64,000 nt of DNA from UBA12202 sp049595035 (GCA_049595035.1 JBMYKD010000004.1:1-64000), one strand, 5' to 3'; shown: positions 7,749-16,910, counted from the stretch's first letter. Notes: generated by a model from the letters alone, not told the origin. Program-made: numbers and translations.

Positions 7749-7967
7749 TTACTTGTAACGGAACGTAATGCGGCCTTTGGTCAAATCATAAGGGGTCATT
7801 TCTACATTAACCCGATCACCTGCCAATACACGAATACGGTTTTTGCGCATTTTGCCGCTTGTATGCGCCAATACCTCATGATCATTGTCCAGTTTCACCC
7901 TGAACATTGCGTTTGGTAGCAATTCGGTTACAACCCCCGAGAATTCAATTAAGTCTTCTTTAGCCAT
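7749..7967 (-). CDS. infA: Translation initiation factor IF-1
   Basis: This 72-residue OB-fold protein begins MAKEDLIEFSGVVTELLPNA, with LAHTSGKMRKNRIRVLAGD and the closing YDLTKGRITFRYK. The length and sequence are those of bacterial IF-1 over its whole extent. It sits between the phosphatase gene and maf in the operon. Confidence 0.98.
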   Translation of the reverse strand: MAKEDLIEFSGVVTELLPNAMFRVKLDNDHEVLAHTSGKMRKNRIRVLAGDRVNVEMTPYDLTKGRITFRYK

Positions 7968-8034
7968 CCATATAATCCAGTTTGATGAAGATAGGGTTCA
8001 TCTATTGCGAATGCGCTGTCCATGGTCAAGCATA

Positions 8035-8499
8035 TTATGCATTTAAACCCTGAAAACGGTCATTCAGCATGGTTTTTATGTCATCACGGACATTACGATA
8101 GGCATTTAGGCGTGCCTCTCGCCCTTCGGCGATCAATTCCATATCATAGACAGGCCAATATTCAATCACCGCATCAGCAAGGGTCGGCATTCGGCTTGCA
8201 GCTTCATAACTGGCTTCTGAAAAGCAAATCACCAGATCAAAGGAGGAATCTTCCAGATCAGTAAAACTTTTGGGTTCATGGTCCATAAGGTTAATCCCGA
8301 TTTCCTGCATGACGGCAATGGTGAAACCATCACCAAAATCACGACCATCATCCATCCCGCAACTATCAACCCGGCCAATATAATCACCATAGATGTCCTT
8401 CATCATGGCTTCTGCCATAGGTGAGCGTATCTTATTATGCGTACATGCAAACAGGATATTAAGCGGCTGTTTTTCTGATATCTGGCCTTTATTGGTCAT
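8035..8499 (-). CDS. Low-molecular-weight protein tyrosine phosphatase family protein
   Basis: This 154-residue protein has an N-terminal phosphate-binding loop C-T-H-N-K-I-R-S (C19 to R25), the C(X)5R signature of LMW phosphatases and related arsenate reductases. It continues PMAEAMMKDIYG, a DLVICFSE strand and WPVYDM where the general-acid Asp is expected. The His-Asn in the loop differs from the common GNICRS form. Its place between UPF0262 and infA is conserved in alphaproteobacteria. Protein phosphatase is more likely than arsenate reductase, since there are no ars genes nearby. Confidence 0.8.
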   Translation of the reverse strand: MTNKGQISEKQPLNILFACTHNKIRSPMAEAMMKDIYGDYIGRVDSCGMDDGRDFGDGFTIAVMQEIGINLMDHEPKSFTDLEDSSFDLVICFSEASYEAASRMPTLADAVIEYWPVYDMELIAEGREARLNAYRNVRDDIKTMLNDRFQGLNA

Positions 8500-8517
8500 G
8501 GATTTCTATCCTCTGGT

Positions 8518-8997
8518 TCAGGCCCCCTGCTTTAGAACAAAGACAAGACTAAAAAGCCGCCTTGCCGTGCCCTTATCCATTTCGATCTTACCATCGAGGC
8601 GGGTTTGCAGTATCTGAGAGCCTTCATCATGTAAAGCTCGCCGCCCCATATCAATGGCCTGAATCTGTGATGGTGTCTTTGTTCGAATAGCTTCATAATA
8701 GCTTTCACAGATCATGTTGTAGTCACGGATAACGCGCCGTAATGGCCCCATCGCAAGCATAAAATTGGCCAGCAATTGATTGGCGTTATCCTTAACTTCA
8801 AAATGAATATGTCTGGCATCTGTCCGGAGGGTAAGAATATAAGGCCCGGCGGCTGATAACAGATTGAAGTAATTTTCTTCAATCAGATCAAAAATAGCAA
8901 TAGACCGCTCATGTTCTGCTTCAGCACTCAGACGCGGCTGATCTTTCTGATCCAGATGTATCTCTATGATACGCGCTTGGTCAGATGCGGTCGTCAT
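8518..8997 (-). CDS. UPF0262 family protein
   Basis: This 159-residue protein matches the UPF0262 family: ARIIEIHLDQ, then EHERSIAIFDLIEENYF, then LTLRTDARHIHFEVKD, then LGPLRRVIRDYNMICESYYEAI. The function is unknown. The gene lies between hisD (2-base gap) and the phosphatase gene, the usual alphaproteobacterial context. Confidence 0.9.
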   Translation of the reverse strand: MTTASDQARIIEIHLDQKDQPRLSAEAEHERSIAIFDLIEENYFNLLSAAGPYILTLRTDARHIHFEVKDNANQLLANFMLAMGPLRRVIRDYNMICESYYEAIRTKTPSQIQAIDMGRRALHDEGSQILQTRLDGKIEMDKGTARRLFSLVFVLKQGA

Positions 8998-8999
8998 GA

Positions 9000-10295
9000 T
9001 CAGACGTTCAGCCGCCGCGATACGGAAAGCGCATGGGCATCAAGCCCTTCGGCTTTTGCCAGATGAACCGCCGCTAAACCAATTTCTCTCAAGGCATCAC
9101 TATGACAAGATACCGTGGTTGTTCTTTTCATGAAGTCCAGCACACCAAGCCCGGATGAAAATCTGGCTGTTCGTGATGTGGGCAGAACATGATTAGGCCC
9201 CGCTACATAATCACCAATCGCTTCAGGGGTATAGGCACCGATAAAAATGGCGCCTGCATGTTTGATCTGATAGCTGATTGCTTCGGCATTAGGCAAAGCA
9301 ATTTCCAGATGTTCCGGAGCAAGCTGATTGGCAATAGCAACGCCTTCTGTCCAGTCAGCAACGGTAATAATGGCACCATGATCCCGCCATGACGCCCCGG
9401 CAATTTCTTTTCGCGGCAATGTTTTCAGGATATGATCAACAGCATCGGAAACAGCATCTGCGAAATCTTCATCATCAGTAATCAGAATAGATTGTGCCAG
9501 TTCATCATGTTCGGCCTGTGCCATTAAATCCATGGCAATCCAGGCGGCATTATTCTGGGCATCTGCCATGATCAGCACTTCAGACGGGCCAGCAATAGAA
9601 TCAATCCCCACCTGTCCGAATACCTGCCGTTTGGCGGTAGCGACCCATGCATTGCCAGGGCCGGTTATTTTATCAACCGGGCGGATGCTTTGCGTGCCAA
9701 AAGCCAGTGCCGCCACCGCTTGCGCACCGCCAATTGCCCATACCTCATCAATACCAGCCCGCCATGCTGCCGCTAATACCAGATCATTAGCTACCCCATG
9801 CGGCATCGGGGTTACCATCACCAGACGTTCTACCCCTGCAACACGCGCAGGCAAGGCATTCATAAGAACAGAAGACGGGTAAGCCGCCTTGCCGCCCGGA
9901 ACATAAAGCCCTGCTGCATCAACCGGCGTATGTCGAAGCCCCAAATGAACACCCGCCTGATCTGTCCATTCCAGAGTTGAGGGACGTTGCTGTTCATGAA
10001 AGGCAGAAATCCGGTCAGCTGCCAGATCAAGCGATTGACGCAAATCTGTATCAAGCTGTTCATAGGCTTGCTTTAGCTGGCCTGAAGACACGGATAGGGC
10101 TGTCATATCATCAGCCGGAAAATGATCAAACGCTTTTGTATATTGTAATAAAGCCTTGTCACCTTCCTTGCGGATAGTGGCAATAATCTGTGCCACATCT
10201 GCACTAACATCGGACACAACTTCACGCGAGCTTGAAATAAAATGATCAAGCACTGTCGACCGGTCAGGATGATTAAGTGGAACTCTGAGTGTCAT
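9000..10295 (-). CDS. hisD: Histidinol dehydrogenase
   Basis: This 431-residue zinc enzyme oxidises L-histidinol to L-histidine in two NAD-dependent steps. Typical blocks are present: LGLRHTPVDAAGLYVPGGKA, IGGAQAVAALAFGT, KITGPGNAWVATAKRQVFG, SIAGPSEVLIMAD, MAQAEHDE (zinc His and Gln), LAPEHLEI and GPNHVLPTS. Length is normal for the family. It overlaps the end of hisG by 23 bases, so the two are cotranscribed. Confidence 0.97.
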   Translation of the reverse strand: MTLRVPLNHPDRSTVLDHFISSSREVVSDVSADVAQIIATIRKEGDKALLQYTKAFDHFPADDMTALSVSSGQLKQAYEQLDTDLRQSLDLAADRISAFHEQQRPSTLEWTDQAGVHLGLRHTPVDAAGLYVPGGKAAYPSSVLMNALPARVAGVERLVMVTPMPHGVANDLVLAAAWRAGIDEVWAIGGAQAVAALAFGTQSIRPVDKITGPGNAWVATAKRQVFGQVGIDSIAGPSEVLIMADAQNNAAWIAMDLMAQAEHDELAQSILITDDEDFADAVSDAVDHILKTLPRKEIAGASWRDHGAIITVADWTEGVAIANQLAPEHLEIALPNAEAISYQIKHAGAIFIGAYTPEAIGDYVAGPNHVLPTSRTARFSSGLGVLDFMKRTTTVSCHSDALREIGLAAVHLAKAEGLDAHALSVSRRLNV

Positions 10296-10989
10296 CTATT
10301 GCCTCACGAAAGCGTTTAATCCAGTGGCTGATTGCATCTGGTCGGGTTTTCCATGCCACCCGGTTCACCACAAACTTGCTCGTAATTTTTGCGATCTCCT
10401 CAACCTCAACTAATCCATTTGCTTCCAGTGTCGAGCCGGATTCTACCAAATCAACAATTCGGCGGCATAATCCCAATCGAGGGGCCAGTTCCATCGCACC
10501 ATTTAATTTGATACATTCTGCCTGAACGCCTCTTGCAGCGAAATACTGGCTGGTCAGGCGGGGATATTTTGTTGCCACGCGCACATGGCTCCAGCTTCTG
10601 GGGTCTTCTTTGGCCAATGTGTCGGCACGGGTAGCCACAACCATGCGGCAATGCCCTGTATTCAAATCGACTGGCGCATAAATATCAGGATGATCAAACT
10701 CCATCAACACGTCAGAACCGGCAACCCCCATCTGTGCCGCGCCATAGGCAAGAAACGTGGCCACATCAAAACTGCGGACACGGATGATATCAACCATCGG
10801 ATCATTAGTGGTAAAACGCAGACGACGATCTTTGTCATCGAAAAAACTATCTTCAGGGATAAGCCCGGCATGTTCCATGACAGGGCGTATCGCTTGCCAT
10901 ATACGTCCTTTCGGTAAAGCCAGTATCAGCTTTTCCTGATTATCCCTGTCGGCTACTAAATCCAGCCTTTCCTTGCCAAGATCTGTCAT
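10273..10989 (-). CDS. hisG: ATP phosphoribosyltransferase catalytic subunit (short form)
   Basis: The enzyme joins ATP and PRPP in the first step of histidine synthesis. At 238 residues it lacks the C-terminal regulatory domain, so it is the short form that normally needs HisZ; no hisZ is in this window. Visible blocks are LILALPKGRIWQAI, GVAGSDVLMEFD, RVATKYPRLTSQYFAARGV, LNGAMELAPRLGLCRRIVDL and VESGSTLEANGLVEVEEIA. Confidence 0.95.
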   Translation of the reverse strand: MTDLGKERLDLVADRDNQEKLILALPKGRIWQAIRPVMEHAGLIPEDSFFDDKDRRLRFTTNDPMVDIIRVRSFDVATFLAYGAAQMGVAGSDVLMEFDHPDIYAPVDLNTGHCRMVVATRADTLAKEDPRSWSHVRVATKYPRLTSQYFAARGVQAECIKLNGAMELAPRLGLCRRIVDLVESGSTLEANGLVEVEEIAKITSKFVVNRVAWKTRPDAISHWIKRFREAIDDTQSST

Positions 10990-11004
10990 CGGAATACACT
11001 TTCC

Positions 11005-11412
11005 CTAATCGCTGTCATGCGAGGGTTGGAATCCTGTTACCCATCCCTCATCCAGATCAGCAGCAAATATCCTGATCTGGTCAGTTTCCAGTGATAACAT
11101 AGCATCACCAGAAAAGGTTATATCAACCGACATACCGGAAAATGTTATACTGAGCAAGGATAGCACGTCTTCTTTGCGCCCCAGATCTATGCCATGACGT
11201 CGCGCCCGTTTCACCCCATCTATATTTATCCCCATTAAACGGCGTCGTTTCTGACCATTTTCAGTGATAAATCTGGCCGCCACAAGCATGAACTGTCTGG
11301 CCTGATCATCATAACCCATATCACCGACCAGAACCGTTGCATCCTGTAATAATGCAGATAATACCGTCAAATCCGCCAGATCAAATGCTGCCAGTTTCTG
11401 CCTTGTCGTCAT
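11005..11412 (-). CDS. DUF2948 family protein
   Basis: This 135-residue protein matches the DUF2948 family found between murA and hisG/hisD in alphaproteobacteria: LAAFDLADLTVLSALLQDA, then DMGYDDQARQFMLVAARFI, then VLSLLSITFSG and IRIFAADLDEGWVTGFQPSH. The function is unknown. It lies 15 bases upstream of hisG. Confidence 0.9.
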   Translation of the reverse strand: MTTRQKLAAFDLADLTVLSALLQDATVLVGDMGYDDQARQFMLVAARFITENGQKRRRLMGINIDGVKRARRHGIDLGRKEDVLSLLSITFSGMSVDITFSGDAMLSLETDQIRIFAADLDEGWVTGFQPSHDSD

Positions 11413-11450
11413 GGCATCATATCCTTTGCCTTATGTGTGACTGTATAGGT

Positions 11451-12707
11451 CTAACTCTTAACGCGGGTAATATTAGCACCACAAGCATTTAGTTTTTCTT
11501 CCAGCTGGTAATATCCGCGATCAAGATGATAGATGCGTTGCACAGTTGTTGTGCCGCTAGCGACTAATCCGGCCAATACCAGAGAAACAGATGCGCGTAA
11601 ATCCGTTGCCATGACAGGTGCTCCGATAAGCCGATCCACCCCGTGAATAGTGGCAGACCCACCGGATACGGAAATATGTGCACCCATACGCATTAATTCA
11701 GGAACATGCATGAACCGGTTTTCAAAAATGGTTTCGTCAATATGTGATATGCCATCCGCAACGACCATTAATGCCATAAATTGCGCTTGAAGGTCTGTTG
11801 GAAAATCAGGATAAGGTGCCGTTGTCACATCAACAGGCCTGGGGCGACCATGACCAGTGATTACCATATTATGACCATCTGCTGTGATTGTTGCCCCCGA
11901 CTGGGTTAATAATGTTGTCAATGCTGTCAGGTGTTCTGGACGGACATGTTGTAAGGTGACTTCACCGCCTGTCAGTGCTGCGGCAATAGCAAATGTTCCT
12001 GCTTCAATTCTGTCAGGAACAACCCGATGACGGGTACCGTCAAGCTGGTCAACACCATCAATAATAATGGTATCTGTTCCATGGCCGCTAATTTTTGCCC
12101 CCATGGCAATCAGACATTCGGCCAGATCAGTAATTTCGGGTTCTTTGGCCGCCTGTTCCAGTATCGTCTGGCCTTTTGCCAGTACCGCCGCCATCAGAGC
12201 GTTTTCTGTAGCGCCAACACTAACCATGGGAAAGGTGATGCGATTGCCAATCAGACCCTGGCTAGCTTCAGCTATAACATAGCCGTCTTCTAAGGTGATC
12301 TTTGCCCCCAGTTTTTCCATCACCATGATATGCAGGTCAACCGGTCGCGTGCCAATGGCACATCCCCCCGGCAACGATACCTTGGCCGCGCCCATGCGGG
12401 CAAGCAATGGTCCAAGCACCAGTATCGAAGCTCGCATTTTCCGGACAATATCATAAGCGGCTTCAATCTGAACTGACCCTGATACCTGCATATGCAATGC
12501 GTCATCCTTTACCGTGCTTTCTACATTCAGACTGGTCAGTAATTCGCGCATGGACTGGGTATCGGCTAGATCAGGCCAGCCATCCAGTATCAGTTCATCA
12601 TCTGTTAACAAAGCCAGACACATAAGCGGCAAAGCGGCATTTTTTGCACCACTAATCGGAATAGTACCATGTAGTTGACCACCACCTACAATATTCAGCT
12701 TATCCAT
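11451..12707 (-). CDS. murA: UDP-N-acetylglucosamine 1-carboxyvinyltransferase
   Basis: This enzyme transfers enolpyruvate to UDP-GlcNAc, the first committed step of peptidoglycan synthesis in the cytoplasm. The 418-residue protein starts at MDKLNIVGGGQLHG, after a GGAGAG ribosome site. The frame is open 18 codons further but that stretch lies inside the small gene upstream. Seen are PISGAKNAALPLM, the active-site loop GGCAIGTRPVDLH carrying the catalytic Cys, and APYPDFPTDLQAQFMAL. The start codon overlaps the stop of the small upstream ORF. Confidence 0.97.
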   Translation of the reverse strand: MDKLNIVGGGQLHGTIPISGAKNAALPLMCLALLTDDELILDGWPDLADTQSMRELLTSLNVESTVKDDALHMQVSGSVQIEAAYDIVRKMRASILVLGPLLARMGAAKVSLPGGCAIGTRPVDLHIMVMEKLGAKITLEDGYVIAEASQGLIGNRITFPMVSVGATENALMAAVLAKGQTILEQAAKEPEITDLAECLIAMGAKISGHGTDTIIIDGVDQLDGTRHRVVPDRIEAGTFAIAAALTGGEVTLQHVRPEHLTALTTLLTQSGATITADGHNMVITGHGRPRPVDVTTAPYPDFPTDLQAQFMALMVVADGISHIDETIFENRFMHVPELMRMGAHISVSGGSATIHGVDRLIGAPVMATDLRASVSLVLAGLVASGTTTVQRIYHLDRGYYQLEEKLNACGANITRVKS

Positions 12708-12873
12708 GATCTGGCTCTCCTTTGCTTGCAGGTGTCTGGTTCTGGCTATTGGCACGACCACGTTTCTGGGATTTTCGTTTGAGTAGGTTTTCCCGCAAAG
12801 CCTGTGCCAATCTATCTGTTTTATCAGATGATGATTGTTCTATATTCTGTTTTTTCGATTTAGGCTTATTCAT
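12700..12873 (-). CDS. Small basic protein upstream of murA
   Basis: A 57-residue frame begins MNKPKSKKQNIEQ and contains DRLAQALRENLLKRKSQKRG followed by a polar tail. Its TAA overlaps the murA ATG region (CATGGATAAG), a coupling arrangement. Short Arg/Lys-rich proteins with an LAxALRxNLxxRKxQxRGR core often precede murA in alphaproteobacteria. The function is unknown. The coding call rests on that pattern, the overlap and composition. Confidence 0.75.
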   Translation of the reverse strand: MNKPKSKKQNIEQSSSDKTDRLAQALRENLLKRKSQKRGRANSQNQTPASKGEPDHG

Positions 12874-12952
12874 TAATGTTATCTCATGCGGCGTTTTGAA
12901 TGCTCGTTTATAGGCTTCATGTTGATTTAGGGTTTTACCACGAAAAACGGGC

Positions 12953-12997
12953 AGGAAAATGGCTAATTATCACTTTTTTGTGATTTGCCATTTTCCT
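12953..12997. repeat. Long perfect hairpin between divergent genes
   Basis: An 11-base inverted repeat, AGGAAAATGGC (12953-12963) and GCCATTTTCCT (12987-12997), encloses a second stem ATCAC (12969-12973) and GTGAT (12980-12984) around a T6 loop. It lies between the leftward murA operon start and the rightward TVP38 gene. It lacks a T-run after the stem, so it is not a standard terminator. Seen directly; role unknown. Confidence 0.6.
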
Positions 12998-13036
12998 CAA
13001 CATATTAGAATAAAGTAAATCAACAATGGATGACGG

Positions 13037-13828
13037 ATGATGGATTTGCCTGATCACGATCAGAAAAACATCCCTGAAGGAGATGGGAACACTTCACCAG
13101 CTTCATGGAAACGGTTTATTCCGCTTCTTGTGCTGGGGGCGGGATTATGTCTGATATTATCTGTCATGTGGTATTATGACATCCGCCTTGACCAGCAATT
13201 CTGGGTAAATATAGCCGCCCGTTACGATATCCTTACCCAATGGATAGAACAGCGTTATCTGATGATGAGTATCGCTTTTATTGCTGGCTATACCATCGCC
13301 GTCGCCTTTTCTGTTCCGGGGGCGGTTTTCCTGACTTTACTGGGCGGGGCATTATTTGGCTGGATGGCGGTCATTATGGTGGTTTTTTCTGCCAGTCTGG
13401 GCGCTTTACTGGTTTTTCTGGCCGCCCGCGGGGCATGTGCCAGTTTTTTTCAGGCATCGGGGTCACGTTTTATCAACCGCCTTAAAAACGGCTTTGACAA
13501 GTCACCCTTTTTCTGGCTTCTGGCCTTGCGTTTAATGCCTGTTGCCCCATTCTGGGTGGTGAATATTATTTCTGCCATGCTTGGCATGCGGGTTTTTCCG
13601 TACCTGATGGCAACGGTTATTGGTATTATCCCCGGCAGTGCTGTTTTTGTTTACACCGGCATCGGTTTTGGTGAATTGATGACGCGAGGACAGACACCTG
13701 ATCTAGCCATTTTATCTGATCAGCATTTTATCGGGCCTATTTTGGCGTTATCGCTATTAGCTGTCATTCCGGCAATCGTAAAATCGCGCCGCCGTCGCAA
13801 TAGCCGAAATGATATAGAGGAAAGATGA
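13037..13828 (+). CDS. TVP38/TMEM64 (DedA-like, SNARE-associated) membrane protein
   Basis: This 263-residue protein has a polar N-terminus, a first membrane segment near residues 28-48 and several more. It carries the VTT-domain signature GAVFLTLLGGALFGW, then RLMPVAPFWVVNIISAML near residues 166-183, and a basic C-terminus (KSRRRRNSRN). Members of this family are linked to lipid scrambling. Its stop overlaps the ATG of the next gene (ATGATGA). That pairing, and direct fusions, of this family with a disulfide oxidoreductase occur widely, which suggests a joint role. Confidence 0.85.
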   Translation: MMDLPDHDQKNIPEGDGNTSPASWKRFIPLLVLGAGLCLILSVMWYYDIRLDQQFWVNIAARYDILTQWIEQRYLMMSIAFIAGYTIAVAFSVPGAVFLTLLGGALFGWMAVIMVVFSASLGALLVFLAARGACASFFQASGSRFINRLKNGFDKSPFFWLLALRLMPVAPFWVVNIISAMLGMRVFPYLMATVIGIIPGSAVFVYTGIGFGELMTRGQTPDLAILSDQHFIGPILALSLLAVIPAIVKSRRRRNSRNDIEER

Positions 13829-15243
13829 TGACTATACTGGAAACAGATATCTGTATCATTGGCGGTGGTTCTGGTGGATTGTCTGTTGCCGCCGGAGCCA
13901 GCCAGATGGGAGCCAGAGTTGTTTTATTTGAACGTCACAAAATGGGTGGGGATTGCCTTAATTATGGCTGTGTACCATCTAAAGCATTATTAGCGGCGGC
14001 AAAACTGGCTTATCATCCTCCACAGGCTAAGGCTATGGGTATCACAACCAAGGCATCGGTCAATATGGCAGCTGTAAAAGCCCATATTGATGAAGTGATT
14101 GCCAGCATTGCCCCACATGATTCCGTTGAACGCTTTACCAGTCTAGGCGTGAAAGTCATTGAAGCAGATGCAAGATTTATCGATCATCAAACCGTGGCTG
14201 GTGGCGGCTATACCGTAAAAGCAAAGTTTTTTGTTATTTCCACCGGATCATCGCCTTTTGTACCACCAGTGGACGGATTATCGACCACACCCTATTATAC
14301 GAATGAAAATATATTCACCCTTGATCATGTCCCCGAACATTTGATTATCATGGGTGGTGGCCCCATCGGAATTGAAATGGCTCAGGCATGGAAACGACTT
14401 GGGGCAGATGTTACTCTGGTCGAAGCGGCCAGTATCCTAAGCCGTGATGAGCCAAGACTGGTTGAAATTCTTCATCATCATCTTGAAGCCGAAGGCATCA
14501 ACATGATCGCAGGCACCGCTATAACACATGCAGAAGGCACTAATGGCCAGATCACGGTTACCCTGAAGGGGCAATCGACAGGTAGCCTTAATGGTTCACA
14601 TTTACTGGTTGCCGTAGGACGGCGACCTAATCTGGATGGCCTTGATCTTGATAAAGCCGGTATCACATATGACAAAGCCGGTATTACAACCGACAACCGG
14701 TTACGGACGACTAACCGGCGGGTTTTTGCCATTGGTGATATCGCAGGACGTCAACAATTTACCCATATTGCCGGCTATCATGCAGGGATTGTCATTCGCA
14801 ATATGTTATTCCGCCTGCCAGCCAAGATTGATGAAAGCCATATACCATGGGTGACATTTACAGACCCTGAAATGGCGCATGTTGGCCTGACAACGGATAT
14901 GGCAAAGGCCGCCGGATATGACCCTGTTCAACTGATCACGCCTTTGACTGAAAATGATCGCGCCCGCGCCGAACGCCGCACCGAAGGCATGGTGATAGCC
15001 GTTACCACAAAAAAAGGACGCATTCTTGGCGCTAGCATTCTAGCCCCACATGCAGGGGAGATGATTGGGGCATGGGGGGTAGCGATTGCCGCTAGGGCAT
15101 CAATTAAAACCATGGCATCATATATTGCCCCCTATCCGACTTATGGTGAAGCAAGCAAACGCGCCGCTGGTGCATTTTATACATCAAAGCTATTCTCACC
15201 AAGGCTGAAAAGGCTGGTACGATTTATGTTAAAATGGTTTTGA
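13825..15243 (+). CDS. Pyridine nucleotide-disulfide oxidoreductase, mercuric reductase-like
   Basis: This 472-residue flavoprotein has an FAD Rossmann motif DICIIGGGSGGLSVAAGA and the redox-active pair GGDCLNYGCVPSKAL (C-x4-C). The NAD(P) motif is IIMGGGPIGIEMAQAW, followed by a second FAD block RVFAIGDIAG and a C-terminal dimer domain. The C-terminus ends FSPRLKRLVRFMLKWF without the Cys pair that true MerA uses for Hg(II) and without the His-Glu dyad of lipoamide dehydrogenase in the usual form. A generic thiol or quinone reductase partner of the TVP38 protein is likely. It overlaps that gene by 4 bases. Confidence 0.85.
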   Translation: MMTILETDICIIGGGSGGLSVAAGASQMGARVVLFERHKMGGDCLNYGCVPSKALLAAAKLAYHPPQAKAMGITTKASVNMAAVKAHIDEVIASIAPHDSVERFTSLGVKVIEADARFIDHQTVAGGGYTVKAKFFVISTGSSPFVPPVDGLSTTPYYTNENIFTLDHVPEHLIIMGGGPIGIEMAQAWKRLGADVTLVEAASILSRDEPRLVEILHHHLEAEGINMIAGTAITHAEGTNGQITVTLKGQSTGSLNGSHLLVAVGRRPNLDGLDLDKAGITYDKAGITTDNRLRTTNRRVFAIGDIAGRQQFTHIAGYHAGIVIRNMLFRLPAKIDESHIPWVTFTDPEMAHVGLTTDMAKAAGYDPVQLITPLTENDRARAERRTEGMVIAVTTKKGRILGASILAPHAGEMIGAWGVAIAARASIKTMASYIAPYPTYGEASKRAAGAFYTSKLFSPRLKRLVRFMLKWF

Positions 15244-15324
15244 ATGTGATCGCGATAGCTTGGCAGTAACAGCGATGGCTTTAGTCTTGCATCTTGTAAC
15301 TCTTGCTGTTAAAAACACGCCAAT

Positions 15325-15399
<75 letters not shown>

Positions 15400-15436
15400 T
15401 TTTCCAACACATATGCCATCCGGCTTTTTATGCTGT

Positions 15437-15721
15437 TTAATATTCTGCAATAATCTGCAATAAGCGGGCTTTCATCGTGCTGATCTGATCTTTAAGCATG
15501 GCATTTTCCTGCTCTAACGCTTCTATTCTGGCTTCCGCGCTGGCATGATCATGGCCGGATACGCCAGTAAGCAGATCGCTTTTGCAGCTATTATAAATGA
15601 AAATATCTTCCGCAGAATTGCTGGCCGGTATGCATTCATGGCTCCATCCCAGATTAAGGTTAAACCATAAAGATAACATGATGATAAGGGTTGTTCTTAG
15701 AAGCAAACGGATATGATACAT
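15437..15721 (-). CDS. Small exported coiled-coil protein, unrecognised
   Basis: The protein has 94 residues. The N-terminal 27 form a signal peptide (RLLLRTTLIIMLSLWF, cleavage likely after LGWS). A short region with two Cys follows, then a C-terminal heptad stretch ARIEALEQENAMLKDQISTM that should form a coiled coil. I recognise no family. It is isolated, between tRNA-Thr and a divergent DUF805 gene. It is a plausible small periplasmic protein; the coding call rests on signal peptide and coiled-coil pattern. Confidence 0.6.
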   Translation of the reverse strand: MYHIRLLLRTTLIIMLSLWFNLNLGWSHECIPASNSAEDIFIYNSCKSDLLTGVSGHDHASAEARIEALEQENAMLKDQISTMKARLLQIIAEY

Positions 15722-15875
15722 AAAACGCCAATCCTTTAATATGGGTTCAGATTTTTAATCATAACACCGCTTTATATGAACCGTATCAAAAAAATAGGTT
15801 CCTTTTTCCTTTGAAATAGTCCAGAAAAAAATAGTTAAATATAAATATTAACATTAACGCAAAGGCAGGCATAAA

Positions 15876-16427
15876 ATGAACGCCATCAACTACGCTATTC
15901 TTCCACTATTCCGATATTTTGATTTTAAGGGACGGTCTAGCCGCAGTGAGTTCTGGTGGTACAGCCTATTTATTTTTTTGATAGGGATACTCTATTTTAT
16001 ATATTCCATTGCCATGATGCCATCTTTCGAGGACATGATGGACCCCTATTTTGACGATGCCAGTCTTGGCTATGGGTTTATTGATTATGTTTACATCATT
16101 TTTTCATTGCTGACCTTTATCCCCGGTCTTGCTGTGTCTGTCAGACGGCTTCATGATATCAACCGGACAGGATGGTGGATTGCCGCTTTTTACGGATTAA
16201 TGACGGCATCTTCGGCTTTGTTTGCTGGTGCTATCATTACTATTTTTGTTTCATTCATGTTTGCCATGACTGGCGATACAGGTGGTATAGCATCCTCATT
16301 TGGCGGGGCATACACCATGATTATTCTGGCTATCGGGCTGTTTATCGGCACATTTGTCTGGATGGTTATCTGGTATGCAACCCCAAGCGTTAATGCCGAT
16401 AACCGTTTTGGTGATACCCCGATTTAA
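15876..16427 (+). CDS. DUF805 family membrane protein
   Basis: This 183-residue membrane protein has the family signature YFDFKGRSSRSEFWWYSLF near the start. It continues with four hydrophobic segments, the conserved SVRRLHDINRTGWW motif and a C-terminal NRFGDTP. The function of the family is unknown. The ribosome site is AAAGGCAGG. It is a single gene with its own upstream AT-rich region. Confidence 0.9.
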   Translation: MNAINYAILPLFRYFDFKGRSSRSEFWWYSLFIFLIGILYFIYSIAMMPSFEDMMDPYFDDASLGYGFIDYVYIIFSLLTFIPGLAVSVRRLHDINRTGWWIAAFYGLMTASSALFAGAIITIFVSFMFAMTGDTGGIASSFGGAYTMIILAIGLFIGTFVWMVIWYATPSVNADNRFGDTPI

Positions 16428-16526
16428 TCGCTTATCACGGTATTTCTAACTATGAAAAATATTCATGACTTGCATATGCTACTTATGCTAAAGGTTATAC
16501 ATATTATTATTTATTAGGAGAAAATA

Positions 16527-16910
16527 ATGAAAGTAGCTGGTGGAGTATTAGGAATTATTGGCGGTATTATTAATGCAATTGTAGCGTATCTCGCTTATGC
16601 CGCCGCTGCAGTTGGTACGGCTTTATCTCAAATCGATTCTAGCAGTGTCGGTTCAGCAGAACTAGCAGACGTATCATCAAGTCTGGCAACAGCAAGCCTG
16701 ATCATCCTATTGATTTCTATCGTGATGTTTGTGGCTGGTATCATGGCACTGGCCATGCGTAATGCGCGTATGCCCGGCATTATCATGCTTGTTGCTTGTG
16801 TAATCACATTAGTAATGGGTGGGTTTGCTGGAATTATCGGCATTATTCTTGGACTGATTGGTGGAATTCTTGCTGTTCTGGCACCACCAAAAGAAGCACC
16901 TGCAACTTAA
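16527..16910 (+). CDS. Small membrane protein, DUF4064-like
   Basis: The protein has 127 residues, preceded by TTAGGAG (16514-16520). The first hydrophobic segment GGVLGIIGGIINAIVAYLAY is followed by a polar loop (about residues 36-54) and three more hydrophobic segments rich in Gly and Ile, ending APPKEAPAT. The topology resembles DUF4064 proteins; the family call is tentative. A strong terminator follows at once, so it is expressed alone or with the DUF805 gene. Confidence 0.6.
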   Translation: MKVAGGVLGIIGGIINAIVAYLAYAAAAVGTALSQIDSSSVGSAELADVSSSLATASLIILLISIVMFVAGIMALAMRNARMPGIIMLVACVITLVMGGFAGIIGIILGLIGGILAVLAPPKEAPAT

